Source: a virus. From it: a stretch of 47,936 nt of DNA. Each line of letters begins with the position of its first letter. Position 1 is the stretch's first letter. Under the pieces are notes generated by a model. The model did no database searches and was not told where the DNA came from. It saw only the letters and a list, made by a program, of their open reading frames with translations. The stretch is taken from positions 1 to 47,936 of the IMG/VR virus record IMGVR_UViG_3300009788_000140; one strand, given 5' to 3'. Of this stretch, positions 1 through 6,106 are shown in pieces. Made by a program: the position numbers and the translations under genes.

Positions 1-155
1 GCATCCTGTACCGCTTTGATTTCGACGTCGGTCATATCATCGCCGCCATACGTTGTAGTGCAAGCGTTGACCAAACCCATAACCATTTCGGACATGGTGA
101 TTGCAACCTGACTATCCAGCTTGCGAATGGAACTAACAACTGTCTTGATACTCAT
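1..155 (-). CDS. Hypothetical protein, 5' part, runs off left edge
   Basis: An ATG at 155 on the minus strand follows a GAGG Shine-Dalgarno sequence about 9 bases upstream. The frame is open to the left edge, giving 51 codons that begin MSIKTVVSSIRKL. It is probably the first gene of the leftward arm. If the window ends are joined, the frame continues for about 11 codons into the right edge and stops at a TGA that overlaps the TTG start of the gene at 47919, making a protein of roughly 62 aa. No family is recognised; the visible part is soluble and rich in Val, Thr and Met. It lies just downstream of a 15-bp palindrome (173-187) that may control it. Confidence 0.6.
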   Translation of the reverse strand, partial: MSIKTVVSSIRKLDSQVAITMSEMVMGLVNACTTTYGGDDMTDVEIKAVQD

Positions 156-172
156 GTCGTATACCTCATAGT

Positions 173-187
173 TTACAACCGTTGTAA
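173..187. repeat. 15-bp palindrome, candidate operator
   Basis: TTACAAC-C-GTTGTAA is a perfect inverted repeat with 7-bp arms and a single central base. It lies 18 bases upstream of the ATG of the leftward gene. The size and symmetry suit a dimeric repressor. The phage encodes a ribbon-helix-helix protein (4585-4746) that could bind such a site, but that pairing is inference. Confidence 0.5.
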
Positions 188-331
188 CCTAGTGCGAGCC
201 AACCCCGCACCCTTACTATACGTGCACGTGGAAGGGTGAAGGGTCGTCGGGGGGTGGGGTACCAGACCAGAGGGGGTGCCGGGCCGTCAGGTGTATTAGG
301 TAGTTCACATACAAGATCACTGAAATTACCA

Positions 332-350
332 GTGGGCCTATGCGCCCCAC
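332..350. repeat. Inverted repeat GTGGG-N9-CCCAC, copy 1
   Basis: A 19-bp element with arms GTGGG and CCCAC, preceded by CCA. The same layout (CCAGTGGGC, then CCCAC at the same spacing) recurs at 495-513 over the rightward promoter. The matched pair suggests two binding sites for one regulator, possibly with looping. The arms are short, so chance is not excluded. Confidence 0.4.
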
Positions 351-477
351 ACCCCAACAGGTTCACTACATGCGTCCCAAGCTCCCCACATCCTTTCTTA
401 ACGTGTGTCACTAAACAAGGAAATCCGCCAACACGATTACCTAAAAACCCCACAACACGATAGCCGAAAAAATTCGC

Positions 478-506
478 TTGACATGAAATCCCCAGTGGGC
501 TATAAA
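478..506 (+). promoter_or_regulatory. Sigma-70-type promoter of the rightward arm
   Basis: TTGACA (478-483) and TATAAA (501-506) are separated by exactly 17 bases, the best promoter match I found. Transcription should begin near 513, leaving a short leader with the Shine-Dalgarno sequence AAGGAG before the ATG at 530. The second inverted repeat (495-513) covers the -10 and likely start point, a classic repressor position. Confidence 0.75.
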
Positions 507-513
507 GTCCCAC
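495..513. repeat. Inverted repeat GTGGG-N9-CCCAC, copy 2, over the -10
   Basis: The same 19-bp architecture as 332-350, here overlapping the TATAAA box and the predicted transcription start. It would block RNA polymerase if bound. No bound protein can be named from sequence. Confidence 0.45.
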
Positions 514-529
514 AACAAGGAGAAACGAA

Positions 530-844
530 ATGCCCAAGCCAACACCGAACCACGCACCCGCCATGCTCGCAGTAGCCGCCGAGCTTGATTACCAACACGA
601 GATGTGGGGCGAACGCAAACCCGACTCATATTCAGGCGGCGTGGCATTCGATCGCAGCCTTGATGAATACACCCTTTATATTCGCCGGTACGCCGAGCGC
701 ATGGCCGCAGGGAATTGCGTGACGGCAGAGGACTTCAAAGAGAAGGTTCACCTAGCCCGCAAAATCGCCGCGCTTTCGGTAGCCTGTCTCGCCGAGCACG
801 GTTGCTTGACACGTGCGGATGAAATAGCGGAGGCGGTGGCATGA
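530..844 (+). CDS. Conserved small phage protein, unknown function
   Basis: A 104-aa soluble protein, the first gene of the rightward arm, with Shine-Dalgarno AAGGAG eight bases before ATG. It resembles a widespread group of short phage proteins: a central YQHEMWGE-like motif (about residues 21-28), then a helical half with a conserved pattern around RKIAALSVACLAEHG (about 81-95). No biochemical role is known to me. Its position straight after the early promoter suggests early expression, perhaps in host takeover. It overlaps the next gene by ATGA. Confidence 0.75.
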   Translation: MPKPTPNHAPAMLAVAAELDYQHEMWGERKPDSYSGGVAFDRSLDEYTLYIRRYAERMAAGNCVTAEDFKEKVHLARKIAALSVACLAEHGCLTRADEIAEAVA

Positions 845-1077
845 ATGTGGTCAACGCAGCAGCGAATACCCTCACCTTTATAGGCGCAGATGTTGTTGCC
901 CGACGAGCCGAAGGGGGCCATAGGATCGAGCACGCGAAGTGGATGCTGCAAGGGATATCGAGGGGTTACATCCAGCACGAGAAAGCGCATCGCTGGCTTG
1001 GGTACGCACAGGGGCTTTTGGTGATGATGAGCGTCGCATCGTTGCACGATATGAAAGAAGCGAATAAACACGCATGA
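841..1077 (+). CDS. Conserved small phage protein, unknown function
   Basis: A 78-aa protein starting in an ATGA overlap with the gene before. It contains HEKAHRWLGYAQGLL (about residues 46-60) followed by LHDMKEANKH near the C terminus. This resembles short phage proteins with the pattern KAxRWLGxxQGxL and a DMKxxN tail, usually encoded among early small genes; their function is unknown. It has no signal peptide, and the hydrophobic stretch LLVMMSVASL is too short to be a clear membrane span. Confidence 0.7.
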   Translation: MNVVNAAANTLTFIGADVVARRAEGGHRIEHAKWMLQGISRGYIQHEKAHRWLGYAQGLLVMMSVASLHDMKEANKHA

Positions 1078-1301
1078 GCACCCACGAGAATCACAACAAC
1101 CCAAACTTCGATCCGCACACGCACGGGCGCAGCAAACCTGCCAATAAATCGTTCGCACGCGTATGTGCAGCAGTCGCGCTCACTGCCCCGGACCCTCTAT
1201 ACGTGCGCCCCAAACCCCCGGAGGAAGTCGCGCCGAGACTAAACGGGTCGCACAGTTGGCAAGCACGTTGGAAGGTGATGGTCAGTGGTGGGCAACCATG
1301 A
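1074..1301 (+). CDS. Hypothetical protein
   Basis: A 75-aa protein starting in an ATGA overlap with the preceding gene and ending in an ATGA overlap with the next. The N terminus is rich in His and Asn, the middle in Pro. The tail RWKVMVSGGQP resembles small phage proteins of unknown function. Support is positional (coupled overlaps on both sides, no competing frame); no domain is seen. Confidence 0.6.
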   Translation: MSTHENHNNPNFDPHTHGRSKPANKSFARVCAAVALTAPDPLYVRPKPPEEVAPRLNGSHSWQARWKVMVSGGQP

Positions 1302-1582
1302 GAAAGCGAATCGTGAAACCGGCACCCCGGAAACCCAACAGCTTCACCGCGTATAAACTGCGACAGGCTGTAAGGAAGGCAATCGCCAAGGTGCGTGAAA
1401 AGAAACGCGTCGAACCTGCGGTGCGCGAGATGTCGGACTTCGAACATAAACTGGTTTCCCTGCTTGATCGCATCGAGGTCGAACAGGACCCAACTCTTGC
1501 TTCGCTACGCTTCGCGCTGGCAGAGGAGCAGGGGTACACTGTTGTCGTTACTAGTGAACGTACGTCGGGAGAGATGAATTGA
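1298..1582 (+). CDS. Hypothetical basic/helical protein
   Basis: I place the start at the ATG at 1298, inside an ATGA overlap, rather than at an upstream ATG at 1163 that would overlap the previous gene by 139 bases. The 94-aa product has a strongly basic N-terminal third (KRIVKPAPRKP, then alternating Lys and Arg in an amphipathic helix) and an acidic, leucine-rich second half. The basic part could bind nucleic acid; that is only inference. No family is recognised. Confidence 0.6.
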   Translation: MRKRIVKPAPRKPNSFTAYKLRQAVRKAIAKVREKKRVEPAVREMSDFEHKLVSLLDRIEVEQDPTLASLRFALAEEQGYTVVVTSERTSGEMN

Positions 1583-1833
1583 AAGCCGTATATCTTGAGT
1601 GGTACGACTCCTCCAGTTTTAGAGCCGGGGACAGCGGTGGAGTATGGAAAAGCCGCGCCGACGTATCGCAAGCAGGTGAGCCATGCCGCTGTACGACGAT
1701 CGGGTTCATCCTTGCCGAAGACGAGCAATCGATCACTATCGGGGGGAGCTACACGGGCGGCTGCGTGTCGGGGGATATGAACATACCCAAGAGCGCGATC
1801 ACAAAGCGCCGTGTCGTACGGTGGAAGAAATGA
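1579..1833 (+). CDS. Hypothetical protein, TTG start
   Basis: An 84-aa protein starting at TTG, preceded by a GGGAGAG Shine-Dalgarno-like stretch and overlapping the stop of the preceding gene. It appears beta-rich: a YLEWYDSSSF segment, then TTIGFILAEDEQSITIGGSYTG-type strands cut by turns, and a basic C terminus (KRRVVRWKK). This pattern resembles small phage proteins of unknown function. It ends in an ATGA overlap with the ParB-like gene. Confidence 0.6.
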   Translation: MKAVYLEWYDSSSFRAGDSGGVWKSRADVSQAGEPCRCTTIGFILAEDEQSITIGGSYTGGCVSGDMNIPKSAITKRRVVRWKK

Positions 1834-2369
1834 ACGCCGTCAATTACATGGTCCGCTACTACCCACTCGTGGATGTCATGGGGTACCCGTGGGTTTACTA
1901 TGACCGGTACGAAACCTTCCTACCAAAGAAGTGTCCCCGCGATGAGATGGGCCATCAGCGCACCGGCCCGATGGACTGCACGCGGTTCGACCGACTGCTC
2001 GAAGACATTCGCGAGCACGGGAAAGAGAATCCGTTCATCGTTGAGTACTACTGCAAGGACCTTCCAAACGCGAAGGGGTTAAGGGACGCGCCTGTCCTTG
2101 CAATTCGCACTGGCAATAACTGCGCCGAGGCGATGAAGCAACTCGGGCTGACGAATGCGAAGGCATTATTCGTCGTCCCCAAATCCCAGATTACCAATCT
2201 CCCCACGAGCCCGCATTTTGACATTCCGATCGATGGAAACCTCGAACGCGAAATTAACGCGCTGTGGAGAGAGTTACCTCGCGGTAACGAAGACCCTATC
2301 GGTGAGAAAGCCGCGTCGCGAGATTCCGAATTACTAACCGACCTGATCAGGTCAACCAAGGAGAAGTGA
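1830..2369 (+). CDS. ParB/sulfiredoxin-fold-like protein
   Basis: The start is the ATG at 1830 in an ATGA overlap; an upstream frame from 1683 would overlap the previous gene by 150 bases. The 179-aa product has FDRLLEDIREHGKENPFIVE (about residues 53-72), resembling the ParB-type motif of a helix followed by Gly-x-x-x-Pro-Ile-x-Val. It is followed by AIRTGNNCAEAMKQLGL (about 91-107), which aligns with the box carrying a Gly-x-x-Arg-x-x-Ala pattern, although the usual Arg is replaced by Asn/Cys. Related folds include nucleases and NTPases acting on DNA. Loss of the key Arg makes activity uncertain, so this is a fold-level suggestion only. Confidence 0.5.
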   Translation: MNAVNYMVRYYPLVDVMGYPWVYYDRYETFLPKKCPRDEMGHQRTGPMDCTRFDRLLEDIREHGKENPFIVEYYCKDLPNAKGLRDAPVLAIRTGNNCAEAMKQLGLTNAKALFVVPKSQITNLPTSPHFDIPIDGNLEREINALWRELPRGNEDPIGEKAASRDSELLTDLIRSTKEK

Positions 2370-2370
2370 A

Positions 2371-2826
2371 GTGACTATTGTATTGAAGATCGAAAACACG
2401 AACGGGCCGGGCGGTGACAAAGCTGCTGTGGTTCGCTCATATGATCGTAACGAGTACCACAACATCGTTATTCTCGAAGCAGGCGAATCCTGCGAGGTCG
2501 ACGTGTTTGAAAACCGTATGATCCAGATCGATGAAGTGGACTCCGAGATCGTTCCCGAGCCGGTTGTTGAACCTGACAATTCAGGTGACGGTTCTGAGGA
2601 TGACGGCGCACCGAAAACCGCGACGGCAGGTGGGGATGACTCGAACATCGCAAACCCGGATTCCGAAGACCCCGGCGTTAAAGATGACGGTTCCGGTGAC
2701 GGTTCTGAGGATGATGGCGGTGCAGGACCCGATCCGATTGACCATTCGGTTGACAATCCTGACGCACTGGAGGGTGATGATGTCACCGACGAAACGAAGT
2801 CTGGTCTTGCGAAGCTGTTCTCGTGA
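2371..2826 (+). CDS. Small beta-domain protein with long acidic repeat tail
   Basis: A 151-aa protein from a GTG start with Shine-Dalgarno AAGGAG. Residues 1-58 look like a compact beta domain found in short phage proteins (IVLKIENTN, then ILEAGESCEVDVFENR). Residues 60-140 are disordered and very acidic, dominated by Asp, Gly, Glu and Ser. The octapeptide DGSEDDG occurs twice and is encoded by an exact 20-bp direct repeat (2584-2603 and 2695-2714). An acidic tail of this kind could mimic DNA or serve as a protein-docking tail, but nothing proves this. Confidence 0.65.
   Translation: MTIVLKIENTNGPGGDKAAVVRSYDRNEYHNIVILEAGESCEVDVFENRMIQIDEVDSEIVPEPVVEPDNSGDGSEDDGAPKTATAGGDDSNIANPDSEDPGVKDDGSGDGSEDDGGAGPDPIDHSVDNPDALEGDDVTDETKSGLAKLFS
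2584..2714 (+). repeat. 20-bp direct repeat pair in acidic tail
   Basis: GGTGACGGTTCTGAGGATGA occurs at 2584-2603 and again at 2695-2714, in the same reading frame of the acidic gene. It looks like an internal duplication that lengthened the disordered tail. Confidence 0.75.
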
Positions 2827-3041
2827 GTAAGATTTCCATAGGTGAAGTACGCCAACGCGGGTTGTTTGTGGAGCGAGTTATCCACGACCTGACCCGCGTT
2901 GGTCACCCTAAAACTGCCAGCATCTTTGCCATGAGCAACGGTTCACTCGTTGTGCCTGAGAATGATGTATACCCGGTAGTGCTTCGTGACAACCTCAACT
3001 CGGCGATGAGCTTCGTCGAACAGATCATTCCAGACGAATGA
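2823..3041 (+). CDS. Hypothetical protein
   Basis: A 72-aa soluble protein starting with GTG in a GTGA overlap and ending in an ATGA overlap. It has a short helical N terminus (EVRQRGLFVERVIHDL) and a hydrophobic, beta-like middle. No family is recognised; the coupled overlaps on both sides are the main support. Confidence 0.6.
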   Translation: MSKISIGEVRQRGLFVERVIHDLTRVGHPKTASIFAMSNGSLVVPENDVYPVVLRDNLNSAMSFVEQIIPDE

Positions 3042-3355
3042 GTGCACGGGACTTAACTGCGTGGCCTGCGCCGCACGACCCGGAACACCTGTTCACGAAG
3101 GCGTTGCTGATATACGGGCCGCTACCAGAAAAAGGATGGAGGATGACGCGAGATTGTGAGGGGAAAGTGTTTTCTGTGTACCCCCGTACTAGAATCACCC
3201 GTGTGTTCGCAAATGAGGTTACAGGGATGTTCGTGGAGGAAGTGAAGAAGCGATACGCACTCCGTAAATGGACCCCGTACCACAAGCAGCGTGTCGGACA
3301 GAGTTGGAAGAATCTATTTTTGAAATGGGTTTGGGAGAAGATCGATGAAGCATGA
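3038..3355 (+). CDS. Hypothetical basic protein
   Basis: A 105-aa protein starting at ATG in an ATGA overlap. It is rich in Arg, Lys and Trp, especially in the C-terminal half (KKRYALRKWTPYHKQR and a Trp-rich end). No signal peptide or membrane span is present. Its charge would suit nucleic-acid or protein binding. No family is recognised. Confidence 0.6.
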   Translation: MSARDLTAWPAPHDPEHLFTKALLIYGPLPEKGWRMTRDCEGKVFSVYPRTRITRVFANEVTGMFVEEVKKRYALRKWTPYHKQRVGQSWKNLFLKWVWEKIDEA

Positions 3356-3719
3356 CAAGTTTATAATCGCGGCGAACGTCCTCCTTCTGGTGGTGGTTGC
3401 TGTACTTCTATTAAGCTGCCAACCCTACATGACTTATCACGAATTGGAAGAAGCTGCACAGACTGATCCGAAAGCAGCAAAGCGGCTTGAAAGATTCACA
3501 AAGCACGCAGAAGATGCTGACGAGTTTATCTCTATGGTGAGCTACTGTGCTGATGGAAGCCGGTGCCAAATGAGGTGTGAATGGTATGGAGCTTCCCCTT
3601 CCAGCAAGAACAGTTCCATGCATCCTGAGCGAACAGAGTTTGAGAACCTCGACGAAAAGGTGCGTTGGTATCGACGCGTGCGGCACAGTTGCAGGTTCAT
3701 TTCAGTGGATCACTGGTGA
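3345..3719 (+). CDS. Predicted small lipoprotein
   Basis: A 124-aa protein starting at ATG, overlapping the gene before by 11 bases. The N terminus has a basic tip, a strong hydrophobic stretch (residues 7-24) and a lipobox-like LLSC with Cys25, predicting an exported lipoprotein. The mature part is hydrophilic with a helical segment and four further Cys around 68-77 and 115. Phage lipoproteins of this size sometimes act in superinfection exclusion or as outer spanins. It is far from the lysis genes, so envelope modification of the infected cell is the likelier guess. Confidence 0.6.
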   Translation: MKHDKFIIAANVLLLVVVAVLLLSCQPYMTYHELEEAAQTDPKAAKRLERFTKHAEDADEFISMVSYCADGSRCQMRCEWYGASPSSKNSSMHPERTEFENLDEKVRWYRRVRHSCRFISVDHW

Positions 3720-3916
3720 GTGATAATATATCAATCACTGGCTACCCGGATACGAAGCCCGAGATGATCCAGCAGTACTGTGCATGTATCGTGTTTATGG
3801 CGTGCTGGTTCGAGCAACAAAACGGTGCGAATGGGAAAGACACCGAGCAACAGTTCGACGAATTTAAGGGTCACGTTTGTGACAAAATGAAAAGCGAGTG
3901 CGAAGGCACCGCATAA
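3716..3916 (+). CDS. Hypothetical cysteine-containing protein
   Basis: I choose the GTG at 3716, which forms a GTGA overlap with the preceding stop, over an ATG at 3665. The product is 66 aa, with CACIVFMACWF (about residues 23-33) and a Cys near the acidic C terminus. The hydrophobic patch is short. No family is recognised. Confidence 0.55.
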   Translation: MSDNISITGYPDTKPEMIQQYCACIVFMACWFEQQNGANGKDTEQQFDEFKGHVCDKMKSECEGTA

Positions 3917-3927
3917 GGAGACGGAAG

Positions 3928-4233
3928 ATGGCACAGCAAGGTATAGATGTAGAAGATTACGTAGAAGGGCAAGAGCCTGATCTACAGGACCCGACCGTAG
4001 CGACCGAAGAAGTCGACCGGGATTTCATGGACAAGTTGGCGAAGACCATCACGATGTTCGAGGAAGTATTGAATGCAGGTCAAGCCGAATTGAGTCTCGG
4101 CGACTTACACCAATTCATAGACGCCCGTGGTAGCGCACTCGATGCGTTGGATGATGTCCAACTGAATGAGTGGCTGGATCATATGCGCCAGTCTTCTCGT
4201 TGCCCTTACCGGAGGTTCCCTGTCAGTGGCTAA
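3928..4233 (+). CDS. Hypothetical acidic helical protein
   Basis: The ATG at 3928 follows a strong AAGGAG Shine-Dalgarno sequence. The 101-aa product is acidic and largely helical, with a leucine-patterned central region (about residues 30-80) that could be a coiled coil or dimerisation helix. It overlaps the next gene by 8 bases. No family is recognised. Confidence 0.65.
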   Translation: MAQQGIDVEDYVEGQEPDLQDPTVATEEVDRDFMDKLAKTITMFEEVLNAGQAELSLGDLHQFIDARGSALDALDDVQLNEWLDHMRQSSRCPYRRFPVSG

Positions 4234-4582
4234 GAAGTCTGTCACCCAATTGTTGCGTGCGTTGACCTATCGAGATATGGTTGACTTCTCCGAGATCGTT
4301 GCACAAGAGCTAAACAACGCCGGGCATCCCGAGATCGAGGCGAGTACGATTGCCGATGTGTTCGTCGCGCTCCCTGCACATAACGAGCAGACCGACGAGA
4401 CGAATCAGATATTGCAGTCCATGTTCAGACGTAAGCGAGTTTTTTCAATACAGCCTTTGAAAGAGGGCGTGTTCAAAATCTCATGCGCGAGCTTCGAGGG
4501 TGCGGTTGTATTTGAGAAGGACATCCGTGAGGGAGTATCACAACTACTAGACACACTAACTGTGCTGAAGGCACTGGAGTAA
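4226..4582 (+). CDS. Hypothetical protein, GTG start
   Basis: The frame stays open upstream to an ATG at 4166, but a GGAGG at 4211-4215 sits ten bases before a GTG at 4226. Starting there also removes a spurious hydrophobic leader. The 118-aa product starts MAKKSVTQLLRALTY and appears as an alpha/beta domain with a helical N-terminal half (DFSEIVAQELNNAGH) and a beta-rich middle (VFKISCASFEGAVVFEKD). No family is recognised. Confidence 0.6.
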   Translation: MAKKSVTQLLRALTYRDMVDFSEIVAQELNNAGHPEIEASTIADVFVALPAHNEQTDETNQILQSMFRRKRVFSIQPLKEGVFKISCASFEGAVVFEKDIREGVSQLLDTLTVLKALE

Positions 4583-4584
4583 AC

Positions 4585-4746
4585 ATGAGCACCAAAGCGC
4601 GAAACAAACGCATCCACGTCATACTGGTCCCGAGACAGTATACGAAGATGCAAAAGCTGTCTGAGAAGACCGGCTACTCGATCTCGGAGCTAATGCGCCG
4701 AGCGGTGGACCTGTACCTCAATACAACGGAAAAGAAAGATGGCTAA
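4585..4746 (+). CDS. Ribbon-helix-helix (CopG-like) DNA-binding microprotein
   Basis: The ATG at 4585 opens a 53-aa frame. It shows a classic ribbon-helix-helix arrangement: a basic tip, a beta strand RIHVILVPRQ (residues 9-18), helix A QYTKMQKLSEKTG (18-30), a turn YSISEL, then helix B SELMRRAVDLYL (34-45). Proteins of this family bind DNA as dimers through the paired strands and usually repress transcription. It is the only clear DNA-binding regulator in the window, so it is a good candidate for the palindromes in the 156-529 control region. The end overlaps the next gene by 8 bases. Confidence 0.8.
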   Translation: MSTKARNKRIHVILVPRQYTKMQKLSEKTGYSISELMRRAVDLYLNTTEKKDG

Positions 4747-4969
4747 GTATCGCGCTGTTCTTCTTGTGCCGTCTATCGTTGAGTTCGAGTGCAACGGCAC
4801 TCAGGACGATGCGTCTAAGCAAGCGAAAGAAATTGCAGACGGCATGGGAAAAGCCAAGTCCTTGCACCCTAAGCAGATTGATACCGTTAATGCTATTTAC
4901 GGGCCAAAGGTATTGGAGGTCATTGTGACTGAAGGTGCACCCGCACCCCCGGTGAAGTTAGTGGCATAA
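4739..4969 (+). CDS. Hypothetical protein
   Basis: A 76-aa protein starting at ATG inside the end of the ribbon-helix-helix gene. It begins with a beta-strand-like AVLLVPSIVEFECNG, followed by a helix (DDASKQAKEIADGM) and a second strand (LEVIVTE), suggesting a small alpha/beta fold. The C terminus is Pro/Ala-rich. No family is recognised. A hairpin follows the stop codon directly. Confidence 0.6.
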   Translation: MAKYRAVLLVPSIVEFECNGTQDDASKQAKEIADGMGKAKSLHPKQIDTVNAIYGPKVLEVIVTEGAPAPPVKLVA

Positions 4970-4991
4970 AAAAGCCCCGGCGAACCGGGGC
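4968..4991 (-). terminator. Leftward-facing intrinsic terminator
   Basis: GCCCCGG (4974-4980), a four-base loop and CCGGGGC (4985-4991) form a perfect 7-bp GC stem. On the minus strand the loop reads UUCG and the stem is followed by six U (4973-4968). On the plus strand no U tract follows. It should stop leftward transcription, opposite to the genes here. A likely source is the minus-strand gene at 9542-10035. Confidence 0.7.
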
Positions 4992-5012
4992 AGGAGAGGA
5001 CAGACGACGACC

Positions 5013-5213
5013 ATGAAAAGCAAGGACTCAAAGATAAACCCTATGACGGGCGTTGTAAAGACTGAAGTGCTGTCAGAGTCACTACGATCGTTGCGAGACG
5101 GAGAACACGACGCGAGGTCCTACGTGACAGGTGCACTGAAGTATTTAACTGCGCACCCCCCAAATCCCTACATTGTTCCGCTACTTAGACACGCATTGGA
5201 GAAATTCGCATGA
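5013..5213 (+). CDS. Hypothetical protein
   Basis: A 66-aa protein starting at ATG with AGGAG in the spacer after the hairpin. It is hydrophilic, with a helical C-terminal half (SYVTGALKYLTAH, VPLLRHALEKFA). It ends in an ATGA overlap with the ATP-grasp gene, so it is translationally coupled to the modification cassette. No family is recognised. Confidence 0.6.
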   Translation: MKSKDSKINPMTGVVKTEVLSESLRSLRDGEHDARSYVTGALKYLTAHPPNPYIVPLLRHALEKFA

Positions 5214-6106
5214 AGTTATGGTGCTTCAACGACAAGCAATCGAAATGGGGTAGGATGCTGTTTCTCACTGCCCGCCAACGCGGAATTGACGCCGAGCTTT
5301 TCGGCCACCCGCGCCAAGTCACTGGGCCGGGGTACATGTTCTACCGGATGGAGCAGGGTAACGATGGTACCCAGCGACGCCATGCACTTACGGTCCTCGA
5401 CAAGCCCGGCATCATCGGCGTACAGAGCCGGTCGGATATTCGGGAGTACGAAGACAAGGTGCGGCAAATTGATACGTACCGTAGGTGGATGCCAGAGACT
5501 CGGCTCGTGTTCCAACAGAAGGATTCTGCATTGGCGGCGGATGCACTCGGCTTCCCATTCATATCGAAATCACGCAGCGGTTCCGCCAGCGGTTCCGTGC
5601 GCGTGATACCAGACATGAAGTCTGCATTGGTAGAGGCGGATGCAGTTTTCGGAGATGGCTTGGTAACTAGCCGCGAGGTCCAGAAGGGCTACCTCCTTTG
5701 GCAGAAGTTTTTTCGTAACGAGCATGTGTATCGCGTCGTGCGCATTGGCAACTGGTACTGGATGTTGCGCGTCTTCAATCGCCCCAATTCACCGCTTGCA
5801 TCTGGTTCCGGTAGATTCGAGCCGGTGATACCTGATACGTATGTGAAAAGGGAGGTACTGAGTACGGCGGTGAAGTTTTTCGATGCTGCTCGTACGAAGT
5901 GGTGCGGCATTGATTTGCTGTACGACGGCAGTGAATGGAAAGTACTTGAGACGACGCTCGCTTGGGACTTGCATTCACGTGGAGCGAATGTAGACTGTCC
6001 GGTGTTCGATCGCAACGGCGTGTTACCGACAGCAGGTTGGACTGGCGCTCACCAATTTGAGATACTACTAAGAGAAATCGAACGAGGAGTTTTCGATGGG
6101 ACGTAG
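5210..6106 (+). CDS. ATP-grasp-like ligase
   Basis: A 298-aa protein with the order of an ATP-grasp (RimK/glutathione synthetase-like) fold. It has an N-terminal alpha/beta domain, FPFISKSRSGSASGSV (residues 115-130) as the Lys plus Gly/Ser-rich ATP loop, a strand pair LLWQKFFRNEHVYRVVRIG (162-180), and GIDLLYDGSEWKVLETT (233-249) as the metal-binding end. Glu247 fits the metal ligand; the usual Asn two residues later is Thr. Such enzymes join a carboxylate to an amine or thiol using ATP. The substrate is unknown. It heads a cassette with two glycosyltransferases and a methyltransferase, overlapping the next gene by 11 bases, so modification of a shared target is likely. Confidence 0.65.
   Translation: MKLWCFNDKQSKWGRMLFLTARQRGIDAELFGHPRQVTGPGYMFYRMEQGNDGTQRRHALTVLDKPGIIGVQSRSDIREYEDKVRQIDTYRRWMPETRLVFQQKDSALAADALGFPFISKSRSGSASGSVRVIPDMKSALVEADAVFGDGLVTSREVQKGYLLWQKFFRNEHVYRVVRIGNWYWMLRVFNRPNSPLASGSGRFEPVIPDTYVKREVLSTAVKFFDAARTKWCGIDLLYDGSEWKVLETTLAWDLHSRGANVDCPVFDRNGVLPTAGWTGAHQFEILLREIERGVFDGT

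Larger units (their letters stand above)
156..529. promoter_or_regulatory. Divergent intergenic control region
   Basis: This is the only stretch over 300 bases without a credible gene. Genes diverge from both sides of it. It holds a near-consensus rightward promoter (478-506), two similar 19-bp inverted repeats (332-350 and 495-513), and a 15-bp palindrome (173-187) next to the leftward gene. A TATAGT -10-like hexamer occurs on the minus strand at 220-215, but no good -35 is spaced to it, so the leftward promoter is not placed. A weak 75-codon frame at 236-463 has no Shine-Dalgarno sequence and looks non-coding. Confidence 0.7.

Noticed and set aside
215-220. TATAGT on the minus strand as the leftward promoter -10
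   Set aside because: No acceptable -35 at 16-18 bases; cannot be separated from chance.
236-463. A 75-codon rightward frame in the control region
   Set aside because: GTG start without a Shine-Dalgarno sequence, Pro/Arg-rich low-quality protein, and it covers the candidate operator at 332-350.
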